Origin: Flavobacteriaceae bacterium
GTDB lineage: Bacteria > Bacteroidota > Bacteroidia > Flavobacteriales > Flavobacteriaceae
DNA length: 64,000 nt
NCBI GenBank assembly: GCA_002691645.1
Contig: NZIP01000041.1
Coordinates: 30,267-94,266 of the forward strand
Reading direction: 5' to 3'
Positions 39,574-48,577 of this stretch are shown here, in pieces (the stretch's first letter is position 1; every line of letters begins with the position of its first letter). Under the pieces are notes generated by a model. That model was not told the origin of the DNA. It did not search any database and worked only from the letters and a program-made list of their open reading frames with translations. Both the position numbers and the translations under genes were made by a program.

Positions 39574-39581
39574 TAGTTTTG
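39574..39581 (+). promoter_or_regulatory. -7 box (TAGTTTTG) of the Crp/Fnr gene
   Basis: TAnnTTTG match, 22 bp from the end of the palindrome to the box start. Confidence 0.55.
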
Positions 39582-39626
39582 TAAGCTGAATGACAATCAC
39601 TACTTTCAACGCTAATAAGACGTCTT

Positions 39627-40265
39627 ATGATCAACCTCTTAAGAAAAACGTTTGGATTTATTTTTGAATCTTCACTCATTGAAGAAATCAATAAAATCGG
39701 TACCCTTAGAGAGGTTTCAGCTGAAGAAGAATTGATCCGATTCGGAGAATTTGTAAAAGGGGTTCCCTTGATGATCTCTGGAGCCGTTCGTGTAAATAGA
39801 GTTTATCCTGACGGAAACGAATTGTTTTTGTACTATATTGAAGAAGGAGACACTTGCTCAATGAGCTTAAATTGTTGTACACAACAAAAAAAAAGTGAAA
39901 TTAGAGCGGTAGCTGAAATTGATTCTAAATTCGTTATGATACCTGTATCTAAAGTCGAAGGTCTTATTAGCAAGTACCCTAGCTGGAGACAATTTGTTTT
40001 TTCGAGTTATCACAACCGAATGGTTGAAGTAGTCTACGCCCTAGAGAAGGTCGCTTTCGAAAAATTAGATGACCGTTTGGCAGAATACCTCCATCAAAAA
40101 TCGAGAATTACCAAAAGTGATACACTGCAAATGACCCATCAAGAAATAGCTGAAGACTTGAGAACATCTCGTGTGGTTATTTCAAGACTTTTGAAAAAAT
40201 TAGAACAAATGGGTAAGCTTAAATTACAGCGTAATACCGTTGAATTAATCCCAGAAATTAAATGA
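39627..40265 (+). CDS. Crp/Fnr-family transcriptional regulator
   Basis: cNMP-binding fold followed by HTH MTHQEIAEDLRTSRVVISRLLKKLEQMGKL. Confidence 0.92.
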   Translation: MINLLRKTFGFIFESSLIEEINKIGTLREVSAEEELIRFGEFVKGVPLMISGAVRVNRVYPDGNELFLYYIEEGDTCSMSLNCCTQQKKSEIRAVAEIDSKFVMIPVSKVEGLISKYPSWRQFVFSSYHNRMVEVVYALEKVAFEKLDDRLAEYLHQKSRITKSDTLQMTHQEIAEDLRTSRVVISRLLKKLEQMGKLKLQRNTVELIPEIK

Positions 40266-41992
40266 TCAAACGCCTATTTCCAATACTCGAATGGTTACCT
40301 GAGTACAATCAGTCCAAATTTTACGGAGATCTTTCTGCGGGATTGACTGTAGGGGTAATGTTAATTCCACAAGGAATGGCATATGCAATGATTGCGGGGC
40401 TTCCTCCAATTTTTGGACTGTATGCCGCTTTTATTCCTCAACTCATTTATGCGCTTATGGGTACTTCAGGAAAATTAGGGGTGGGACCTGTAGCTATGGA
40501 TTCATTGTTAGTTGCTTCAGGATTAGGTGCTCTATCTCTTAGCGGTATAGACCAATACATCCAAATGGCCGTATTTCTAGCTCTTTTTATGGGGGGAATC
40601 CAAGTGTTCATGGGCCTTGTAAAAATGGGGTTTCTAGTTAATTTTTTATCCAAACCTGTCATAAACGGTTTTACTTCTGCAGCAGCAATAATTATTGGAT
40701 TAAGTCAGCTCAAACACTTATTGGGAACTGAAATAGCGCGCAGCAACCAGTTGCAACATCTTCTGTACAATGCCTACTTAACTATCGATGAAATTCATTT
40801 CGGCACACTCTTAATAGGATTAAGTGGAATTTTAGGCATCCTTCTTTTGAATAAAATATCTCCCAAAATTCCTGCTGCACTTGTGATCACAATTCTTGCG
40901 ATTCTAGTGGTCTGGGGGTTTGGAATGGATGAAACAGGAGTCAAAATCGTGTCTAATATACCCTCTGGTCTACCCGAATTAAAGCTTCCCTCAGAATATG
41001 TGCTGAGTAATATGAATGAATTGTTTCCTATTGCATTAACACTTTCACTTGTAGCTTTCATGGAAGCAATATCAGTCGCTAAGGCCGTCGAAGATGAACA
41101 AAGCAATTTAAGTTTAAGACCCAATCAAGAATTGATCGCACTTGGTTTTGCCAATATAGTGGGTTCATTATTTCAATCATACCCTACCACTGGAGGGTTT
41201 TCAAGAACTGCAGTGAACAATCAACTTGGTGCCAGTACCCCTATGTCCTTGATTATAAGCGCTGCAATTGTGGGAGCTTCATTATTTTTTCTAACTCCTT
41301 TGTTTTACTATTTACCCAATGCTGTTCTAGCAGCCATTATAATGGTTGCTGTAGCAGGTCTTATCGACCTCAAATACCCTAAGCGATTGTGGAATTATAG
41401 AAAAGATGAGTTTGGTCTATTAGCTTTTACGTTCATCGTTACCCTTACTGTTGGTATTACACAAGGTATTTTATTTGGAATTTTATTGTCTTTATTACTG
41501 ATGGTATACAGAACCGCCCAGCCACATTACGCGGTTTTAGGAAATATCAAGGGCTCTAAATACTACAGAAATATCAATCGTTTTAAAGAGGATGTAAACG
41601 AAGATACTGAGGTGCTTATATTTCGATTTGATGCGCAACTTTATTTCGGTAATAAAGACTTTTTTAAATCTGAATTATCTTCTCAAATAGAATCTAAAAA
41701 AGAGAGTTTAAAAAGTATTATTATCAATGCGGAAAGCATTAATTACATCGATAGTAGCGGTGTATTCATGCTCGATAAATTTATAGCGAAACTTCAAAAG
41801 CAAGGCTATAAGGTTTACCTCGCAGGTGCTATTGGACCTGTAAGAGACATTATTAAAAACAGTGGATTAGAAGAGCGAATAGGCAGTAACTTTTTATTTG
41901 AAAATACTTATGAGGCTCATCTTTACATCAAACAAAATATTGAACCTAACGAACTGCACAAAAAGATATCACATCAAAGCTCTACATTGTAA
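40262..41992 (+). CDS. SulP-family inorganic anion transporter with STAS domain
   Basis: GLTVGVMLIPQGMAYAMIAGLPPIFGLYAAFIPQLIYALMGTS; STAS INYIDSSGVFMLDKF. Confidence 0.93.
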   Translation: MIKRLFPILEWLPEYNQSKFYGDLSAGLTVGVMLIPQGMAYAMIAGLPPIFGLYAAFIPQLIYALMGTSGKLGVGPVAMDSLLVASGLGALSLSGIDQYIQMAVFLALFMGGIQVFMGLVKMGFLVNFLSKPVINGFTSAAAIIIGLSQLKHLLGTEIARSNQLQHLLYNAYLTIDEIHFGTLLIGLSGILGILLLNKISPKIPAALVITILAILVVWGFGMDETGVKIVSNIPSGLPELKLPSEYVLSNMNELFPIALTLSLVAFMEAISVAKAVEDEQSNLSLRPNQELIALGFANIVGSLFQSYPTTGGFSRTAVNNQLGASTPMSLIISAAIVGASLFFLTPLFYYLPNAVLAAIIMVAVAGLIDLKYPKRLWNYRKDEFGLLAFTFIVTLTVGITQGILFGILLSLLLMVYRTAQPHYAVLGNIKGSKYYRNINRFKEDVNEDTEVLIFRFDAQLYFGNKDFFKSELSSQIESKKESLKSIIINAESINYIDSSGVFMLDKFIAKLQKQGYKVYLAGAIGPVRDIIKNSGLEERIGSNFLFENTYEAHLYIKQNIEPNELHKKISHQSSTL

Positions 41993-42003
41993 CTTAGGTT
42001 ACG
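41988..42003. promoter_or_regulatory. Crp/Fnr-like operator candidate 2
   Basis: TGTAACTTAGGTTACG (GTAAC-N4-GTTAC; GTA-N8-TAC). Confidence 0.6.
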
Positions 42004-42024
42004 ATTAAATTAAATAAACACACT

Positions 42025-42032
42025 TAACTTTG
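42025..42032 (+). promoter_or_regulatory. -7 box (TAACTTTG) of the MBL-rhodanese operon
   Basis: Exact TAnnTTTG, 22 bp from the end of the palindrome. Confidence 0.6.
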
Positions 42033-42052
42033 TAAGAACAAAATAGAAATCA

Positions 42053-43468
42053 ATGCATATTGAACAAATTTATACAGGATGTTTAGCACAAGGTGCTTAT
42101 TATATTGAAAGCAAAGGAGAAGTTGCCATCATCGATCCTTTAAGAGAAGTTCATTCCTATATCGAAAAGGCAAAATCTAACCAAGCCGAAATCAAATACA
42201 TATTTGAAACACATTTTCACGCTGATTTTGTCAGTGGACACCTTAGCCTATCTAAGGAAACAAACGCACCTATTATTTTTGGACCTAATGCGAATCCTAG
42301 TTTTGATGCTCAAATCGCAAAAGACCAACAAGAATACAAACTTGGGGATATCACCATTGTTGCGCTGCACACGCCAGGGCATACTATGGAAAGTACTACC
42401 TATTTGTTGAGAGATGAAAACGGAAAAGATCATGCCATTTTTAGTGGAGACACCCTGTTCCTAGGAGATGTGGGTAGACCTGATTTGGCCCAAAAGGCAG
42501 AACATATAACACAAGAACAATTGGCCGAAACCCTATACGACAGTCTTCGCCACAAGATTATGCCTTTATCTGATGAAGTCATTGTATACCCTGGTCATGG
42601 CGCAGGATCTGCCTGTGGTAAAAACATGATGAAGGAAACCGTAGACTCCTTAGGTAATCAGAAAAAAATGAATTATGCACTGAGAGAGGACATGACTAAA
42701 GAAGAATTTGTCAAAGAAGTAACAGATGGTTTAATGCCTCCTCCTCAATACTTTCCACTCAACGTAAAACTCAACAAGGAGGGTTATGACGATGTAAAGG
42801 ATGTCATCAAAAGAGGATCAGTAGCCTTAGAACCATCAAAATTTGAAAATCTTGCCAACGAGAGTGGTGCACTAATTCTCGATGTAAGACATCAAAGCGA
42901 ATTCGTTAAAGGTCATATTCCACGTTCAATTTTTATTGGCCTTGATGGGAGTTTTGCCCCTTGGGTGGGTACACTTATAGCAGATGTCAAACAACCTATC
43001 TTGCTCGTTGCCCCTGAAGGAAGAGAGGAAGAGACCATGACAAGATTAGCAAGAGTAGGATTTGATCACGTCTTGGGTTATCTAAAAGGGTCTTTTGAAG
43101 CATGGAAATCAGATTCGAAAGAATTCGATAGCGTAGATACCATAACCGCAGATGAGCTCAAAACACTTTTGCAAAAAGAAGAGATTGAAATTTTTGACGT
43201 TCGTAAAGAGAGCGAACACTTTGCACAATACGCCTTGAATTCGTCAAATACTCCCCTTGACTTCATCAATAGTTTCTTAAATCAATTTCCAGAAAAGGGG
43301 GTGTTTTATGTATATTGTGCAGGAGGTTATCGTTCTGTGATTGCCGCATCAATATTAAAAAGTCGCGGTATTCATAACAGTATAGATGTTTTAGGAGGTT
43401 TTAAAGCCATGCAAGAGTCAGGAATTGATATAAGTGCCTATCAATGTCCAACTACAAAGACAGCTTAG
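42053..43468 (+). CDS. MBL-fold metallohydrolase with rhodanese domains (persulfide dioxygenase-like)
   Basis: FETHFHADFVSGHL, HTPGHTMES, YPGHGAGSACGK; rhodanese modules with VYCAGGYRS. Confidence 0.92.
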   Translation: MHIEQIYTGCLAQGAYYIESKGEVAIIDPLREVHSYIEKAKSNQAEIKYIFETHFHADFVSGHLSLSKETNAPIIFGPNANPSFDAQIAKDQQEYKLGDITIVALHTPGHTMESTTYLLRDENGKDHAIFSGDTLFLGDVGRPDLAQKAEHITQEQLAETLYDSLRHKIMPLSDEVIVYPGHGAGSACGKNMMKETVDSLGNQKKMNYALREDMTKEEFVKEVTDGLMPPPQYFPLNVKLNKEGYDDVKDVIKRGSVALEPSKFENLANESGALILDVRHQSEFVKGHIPRSIFIGLDGSFAPWVGTLIADVKQPILLVAPEGREEETMTRLARVGFDHVLGYLKGSFEAWKSDSKEFDSVDTITADELKTLLQKEEIEIFDVRKESEHFAQYALNSSNTPLDFINSFLNQFPEKGVFYVYCAGGYRSVIAASILKSRGIHNSIDVLGGFKAMQESGIDISAYQCPTTKTA

Positions 43469-43478
43469 AACATACATT

Positions 43479-44039
43479 ATGAATATTTTTATGGAACCAT
43501 GGCCTTGGTATATTTCGGGCCCATTAATAGCATTGGTTATGCTATTCTTGATTCTTTCAGGAAAAGAATTTGGCGTATCGTCAAATCTCAGAACAATGTG
43601 CAGCGCATTAGGTGCTTCGAAAGCGAGCGACTTTTTCAAAATAGATATCAAATCTCAACAATGGAATATTCTATTTATTGTTGGAACAATAATCGGAGGG
43701 TTCATAGCCTCATCGTTTTTAAATGGAAATGTACCTATTCCATTAGCTGAAAATAGTTTGCAAATCCTAAAGGCCTATGGCTTTACCGATGCAGGAGAGA
43801 CGTATATGCCACAAGCCTTTTTTTCTTTAGAACAATTAGTTAAAAATGGCAACTTTATTTATTTAGTATTGGGGGGATTTTTTGTTGGATTTGGAGCGAG
43901 ATATGCAGGGGGATGCACCTCTGGACATGCGATCTCTGGACTTAGTAATTTGCAACTCCCATCATTAATTGCAGTTATTGGTTTTTTCAGCGGTGGACAA
44001 CTTATGGTTCACTTCATTTTTCCACTTCTATTCTCATAA
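43479..44039 (+). CDS. YeeE/YedE-family sulfur-compound transporter
   Basis: GGFFVGFGARYAGGCTSGHAISGLSNLQLPSLIAVIGFF; start likely at MNIFMEPWPWYIS. Confidence 0.88.
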   Translation: MNIFMEPWPWYISGPLIALVMLFLILSGKEFGVSSNLRTMCSALGASKASDFFKIDIKSQQWNILFIVGTIIGGFIASSFLNGNVPIPLAENSLQILKAYGFTDAGETYMPQAFFSLEQLVKNGNFIYLVLGGFFVGFGARYAGGCTSGHAISGLSNLQLPSLIAVIGFFSGGQLMVHFIFPLLFS

Positions 44040-44042
44040 ATC

Positions 44043-44459
44043 ATGAAAGCATTTAAGTTTTTATTTGCTGGAATCATTTTTGGAATCATTATGTTTAAGT
44101 CTGGAGCGGCTTCTTGGTATCGCATTTTTGAGATGTTTCAATTTGACTCCTTTCATATGTATGGTCTGATGGGCTCCGCATTAATGGTTGGAATTTTTGG
44201 TATTCAAATCATCAAACATTTTGATGTAAAAACCATAGATCGAAAACCCATTGAGTTTCACGATAAACAAAAAGGATATAAACGCTACTTGATTGGAGGA
44301 ACCATTTTTGGTTTAGGCTGGGCCCTATCAGGAGCTTGTCTAGGCCCCATGTTTACTCTGTTGGGGGCGGGATTCTTAACCATTTCCATTGTTATTATCT
44401 CGGCAATAGCTGGCACCTTTATTTATGGTCTTTTGATAAAATTTCTTCCTCATTATTAA
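44043..44459 (+). CDS. YeeE/YedE-related (DUF6691-like) transporter subunit
   Basis: GGTIFGLGWALSGACLGPMFTLLGAGFL. Confidence 0.88.
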   Translation: MKAFKFLFAGIIFGIIMFKSGAASWYRIFEMFQFDSFHMYGLMGSALMVGIFGIQIIKHFDVKTIDRKPIEFHDKQKGYKRYLIGGTIFGLGWALSGACLGPMFTLLGAGFLTISIVIISAIAGTFIYGLLIKFLPHY

Positions 44460-44464
44460 ATAAA

Positions 44465-44494
44465 TGTTTAATATTATTTCTTTTTTGTTAAACA
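44465..44494. promoter_or_regulatory. inverted repeat upstream of folE (TGTTTAA-N16-TTAAACA)
   Basis: 7-bp perfect arms at 44465-44471 and 44488-44494, followed by AAAATGTAAATTAG. Confidence 0.45.
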
Positions 44495-44525
44495 AAAATG
44501 TAAATTAGCCTTAGACAGTTTTATT

Positions 44526-45221
44526 ATGAAAAAGAATAATTACCAAGGAATGGTCAAAAATTCCGAACTGAGTATTTTAGATTTCGATGCCGTTGGAGAT
44601 GACCACATCTCAACTGCATCTGAAACACCAATTACAAGCGAACTATTTACACTTTCTGACGAAGAAAAGAAAGATCGAATTGCAGAGCTTTTTGCAGAGA
44701 TCATGCAAACTCTGGGCTTAGACTTGACAGACGATTCACTCAAAGGCACTCCGTATAGAGTGGCAAAAATGTACGTTGAGGAAATTTTCTCGGGTCTTAA
44801 ACCAGAGAATATGCCTAAAATGGCTTTGTTCGAAAATAAATACAAATACCAAGAAATGCTCATTGAAAAGGACATCAGATTCTTTTCTAATTGTGAGCAC
44901 CATTTTGTTCCTTTCTTTGGTCATGCGCACATCGCTTATATTTCCTCGGGTAAAGTTGTAGGATTATCCAAACTAAATCGTTTAGTGCAATATTTTGCCA
45001 AAAGACCTCAGGTTCAAGAACGTTTAACCAATCAAATTGGAAGGGCATTAGTAGACATATTAGATACCGAGAGCGTTGCTGTTGCTATAGAGGCCAAGCA
45101 CTTGTGTGTAGCCTCTAGAGGTGTTCAAGACGACAGTTCTTCAACAGTAACTTTCTTTTATGGTGGAGAATTTACAGATATCGAACAAAAGAAGCTATTT
45201 CATCAGCAAATAGGTCATTAA
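44526..45221 (+). CDS. folE: GTP cyclohydrolase I
   Basis: KGTPYRVAKMYVEEIFSGL, FFSNCEHHFVPFFGHAHIAYI, VAVAIEAKHLCVASRGVQD. Confidence 0.95.
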   Translation: MKKNNYQGMVKNSELSILDFDAVGDDHISTASETPITSELFTLSDEEKKDRIAELFAEIMQTLGLDLTDDSLKGTPYRVAKMYVEEIFSGLKPENMPKMALFENKYKYQEMLIEKDIRFFSNCEHHFVPFFGHAHIAYISSGKVVGLSKLNRLVQYFAKRPQVQERLTNQIGRALVDILDTESVAVAIEAKHLCVASRGVQDDSSSTVTFFYGGEFTDIEQKKLFHQQIGH

Positions 45222-45760
45222 TGAATTGGCTAAGCAATGCGAAATCATCACTACAAAAGGTAGCACAACAAAAATCTATATCCCCAGCTATGCCGATTTA
45301 CGAAATCGAAATCAACGCTTTAGATGGAAATCCAATGGACCTCAGTAATTTTAAGGGAAAGTTCATCTTGGTGGTGAATGTAGCTTCAAAATGCGGATTT
45401 ACATCCCAGTACAAAGAGTTGAGAAAACTTCAAGAGCAATTTTCATCTGAGCTTGTCATTATAGGTTGTCCTTGTAATCAATTTGGTGGTCAAGAACCTG
45501 GAGGATCTGAAGAGATTCAAGCATTTTGTTCGTCGAATTACGATGTTAATTTTCCCTTAACTCAGAAGCTACGTGTAAAAGGCAGTAAGCAACATGCATT
45601 ATATGCTTGGCTGACTAAAAAAGAATTAAACGGCGTTAAGGATTTTTCAATTTTGTGGAACTTTTACAAGTTCTTAATCTCGCCAGAAGGAGTATTATTA
45701 AAATTATATAAATCGACTACTTCTCCTTTAGATAAGTCTATTGTGAGTTTAATTTCATGA
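45221..45760 (+). CDS. glutathione peroxidase
   Basis: VNVASKCGFTSQYKELRKLQEQF, GCPCNQFGGQEPG. Confidence 0.92.
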   Translation: MNWLSNAKSSLQKVAQQKSISPAMPIYEIEINALDGNPMDLSNFKGKFILVVNVASKCGFTSQYKELRKLQEQFSSELVIIGCPCNQFGGQEPGGSEEIQAFCSSNYDVNFPLTQKLRVKGSKQHALYAWLTKKELNGVKDFSILWNFYKFLISPEGVLLKLYKSTTSPLDKSIVSLIS

Positions 45761-46170
45761 GTTCTAAAAAGGGCCAAAAGAAACCTGATCAAGTCGTATT
45801 TGATGAAAAACAAAAAAAGTACGATGCCTTTTTACGTCCCTACGCTACTGACTTAGGAAGTCCAGAAATAAAAATCACAGACTTAAGTATTTTTAAAAAA
45901 AGAGCCTCCTATCAAATCAATACTGAATTACAAGCGAAATTCAATGAATTAAAAACGCAGTATGAGGAGCTTCAAGAGCTTGCTGCCCAAACTCAACTCG
46001 TTTACAGTGCTACATTCAGTTTTGAGCCAGTGATTGGACACACATATCATCTTTATCGCAAAAACGATCACCAGAACTTTCTCTCAATCTTGACTCCAGA
46101 GGAATGCAATTTTGAGCACCTTGGTAGTTTTAGACTCGAGACCAATTTTATGTGGAAAAAGCTAGATTAA
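45757..46170 (+). CDS. DUF2452-like protein
   Basis: 137 aa; LELAAQTQLVYSATFSFEPVIGHTYHLYRKNDHQNFLSILTPEEC. Confidence 0.75.
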   Translation: MSSKKGQKKPDQVVFDEKQKKYDAFLRPYATDLGSPEIKITDLSIFKKRASYQINTELQAKFNELKTQYEELQELAAQTQLVYSATFSFEPVIGHTYHLYRKNDHQNFLSILTPEECNFEHLGSFRLETNFMWKKLD

Positions 46171-46197
46171 CTTTTGTACATTCGAACAAAGGCTAGT

Positions 46198-47208
46198 ATG
46201 ACACACGAATTAGAATCCATTTTAAAAGCATATCAAACCAATAAAAACAATGGTGTGCAATCTGTGTTGGCCACCGTGGTCGATCTCGATGGTTCATCTT
46301 ACCGCAAACCTGGCGTGCGAATGCTGATCGATGCCCATCAAAAAACTGTAGGTGCCGTAAGCGGTGGATGTGTTGAAAAAGATATTGTCTTTCAAGCTCA
46401 AAAAGTATTTGAATCAGGAGAGGCTTTAATCATGACCTACGATGGTAGATACCGTTTAGGTTGCGAAGGTGTATTGTATATTTTAATCGAACCATTAGAA
46501 TTAGCTGAAGAACAACTGTCTCTAATTTTAACGCAAATTAAAGAGAGAACACCACTTAAGCTAGAGAGTTCTTATTTGCGAGAAGTGGAGACACACCCTC
46601 ATTTAGGCACAACAATTTTAGGTGAGAACTTTGAATATACAGTGCATCAAAATAGAGTTAAAAAGACTAACGATCTAGTATTTAACCAGACCTTATCTTC
46701 CAAATTTAAATTACTAATAATCGGTGCTGAACACGATGCGGTAGCATTGAGTCAGATGGCATCGCAGTTGGGCTGGTCGGTTGAAATCGTAGCGAGTCCC
46801 GATGAGCAAAAAGAATTGTCTTATTTCAAGGGTGTATCTGAACTTCACCTTCTCAGCTACGAGATGATAAGACAACTACCTATTGATGACAACACAGCCA
46901 TTGTTGTCATGACCCACAGTCTTCAAAAAGACTTACAGTATTTACTGGCCCTTGAAAATAAATTCCCTGTTTACTTTGGTCTTTTAGGTCCTAGAAAACG
47001 TAAAGAAGAATTAATCAACAAACTCATAGAACTCCAGCCTGAGATTCAACTCGATTATATAGAGCAGTTCAAAGGACCTGCAGGATTAGATCTCGGCGCA
47101 CATTCAGCTCATGAAATTGCATTGGCAATTTTAGCAGAAATATTAAGTATTAGCCGTCAAAAAGATGCTAGAACCTTGAGTCATAAAAAAGGGGCAATCC
47201 ATGACTAA
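46198..47208 (+). CDS. XdhC/CoxI-family accessory protein
   Basis: VLATVVDLDGSSYRKPGVRMLI, GAVSGGCVEKDI, GLLGPRKRKEELI; start likely at MTHELES. Confidence 0.88.
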   Translation: MTHELESILKAYQTNKNNGVQSVLATVVDLDGSSYRKPGVRMLIDAHQKTVGAVSGGCVEKDIVFQAQKVFESGEALIMTYDGRYRLGCEGVLYILIEPLELAEEQLSLILTQIKERTPLKLESSYLREVETHPHLGTTILGENFEYTVHQNRVKKTNDLVFNQTLSSKFKLLIIGAEHDAVALSQMASQLGWSVEIVASPDEQKELSYFKGVSELHLLSYEMIRQLPIDDNTAIVVMTHSLQKDLQYLLALENKFPVYFGLLGPRKRKEELINKLIELQPEIQLDYIEQFKGPAGLDLGAHSAHEIALAILAEILSISRQKDARTLSHKKGAIHD

Positions 47209-47368
47209 GGTCAATAAGGCGTAAGGTGATAATTTAATTTTCCGTACTACGTACTTCATTTTTTTCAATACTAATTATTTCGTTTTCAATATTTTGACCC
47301 TATGATTTTTGGGATTTTCGTATAGTAATTTACCTATTTTAATTTTAATTTGCTATAAAACTTTTAAT

Positions 47369-48574
47369 ATGAAAAATCACCTTTCAATGAACAGAAGAGC
47401 TTGGTTGAAAAAGTCACTTCTAACGACTACTGGAGCCATTGCAGCGCCCTATTTAGGATTTTCAAATAGAAATTATACGCATCTAAAGTTTGATCAGTAT
47501 GGAAATATCGTTCACGGATCGAACTTCAAGGAATTTACTTTCAGTGATAAAGTAAATTATCCTGTATTACAGGCGAAATTAAATGCCAATGAAAATCCAT
47601 ACGGTCCATCTCCAATGGCACTTTCAGCATTTAACTCAAATGTCTCGCAAAGTAATCGATATGCCTGGGATGAATTATTTGAATTAACCGAAGAGATTGC
47701 AGAATTTGAAGGTGTTCAACCTGAAAATATTGTATTGGGACCTGGTTCATCGGATTTACTTGAAAAGACAGCCATTTGTTATTTTATGGATGGAGGTAAT
47801 GTCATATCGGCAGACCCAGCTTATATGTCACTTATTAAAGTAGCTCAAGAGGCAGGAGCTGAATGGAAGTCAGTGCCACTAAAAAAAGATTGGTCACACG
47901 ATTTAGAAGCAATGAAAAAAGCTGTTGACTCGGATACCAAACTCATTTATATATGTAACCCCAACAATCCCACAGGGACAATTACCGATAGCGCAGAATT
48001 GGTGAACTTCTGTCGTGAAATGTCTAAAAAGACAACTGTTTTCATTGATGAAGCTTATTTATGGTTTCTTGAAGATGGCGCAAAACAAAGTATGGTATCC
48101 TTAGTTAATGAAGGTTGTGACGTTATTATAGCCAGAACATTTTCAAAAATACACGGCTTAGCAGGATTAAGAATTGGCTATGCCGTTGCAAACACAAAAT
48201 CAATTGAAAAAATACAGCGGATAACTAGAGCTGGGATGGGTATAAGCCTACCTTCAGTATACGCTGCAAAGAGCGCACTTAAAGATGTTGCATTTATAGA
48301 AAAATCTAGAAGTTTAAACTTTAAAGCTAGAGCTTATACCTATGAAACTTTGATTGATGCTGGTTTCAATCCCGTTGAATCACATACGAGCTTTATGATT
48401 TTTCCTATTGACATGGAGGGAAAAGAATTTTTAAATAAAATGCGCATGAATAGTGTTGCGGTCAGGGCCTTTGAATTTATGGATAAAACATGGTGCAGAG
48501 TGAGCATTGGAACATTAAGCGAGATGGAGCTATTCTCAAAAAGTGTAAAAGACGTTCTTACCAAAAAAGCCTAA
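47369..48574 (+). CDS. PLP-dependent aminotransferase (class I/II) with Tat-like signal
   Basis: MNRRAWLKKSLLTTTGAIAAPYLGFS; NANENPYGPSP, CNPNNPTGTI, ARTFSKIHGLAGLRIGY. Confidence 0.9.
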   Translation: MKNHLSMNRRAWLKKSLLTTTGAIAAPYLGFSNRNYTHLKFDQYGNIVHGSNFKEFTFSDKVNYPVLQAKLNANENPYGPSPMALSAFNSNVSQSNRYAWDELFELTEEIAEFEGVQPENIVLGPGSSDLLEKTAICYFMDGGNVISADPAYMSLIKVAQEAGAEWKSVPLKKDWSHDLEAMKKAVDSDTKLIYICNPNNPTGTITDSAELVNFCREMSKKTTVFIDEAYLWFLEDGAKQSMVSLVNEGCDVIIARTFSKIHGLAGLRIGYAVANTKSIEKIQRITRAGMGISLPSVYAAKSALKDVAFIEKSRSLNFKARAYTYETLIDAGFNPVESHTSFMIFPIDMEGKEFLNKMRMNSVAVRAFEFMDKTWCRVSIGTLSEMELFSKSVKDVLTKKA

Positions 48575-48577
48575 GCT

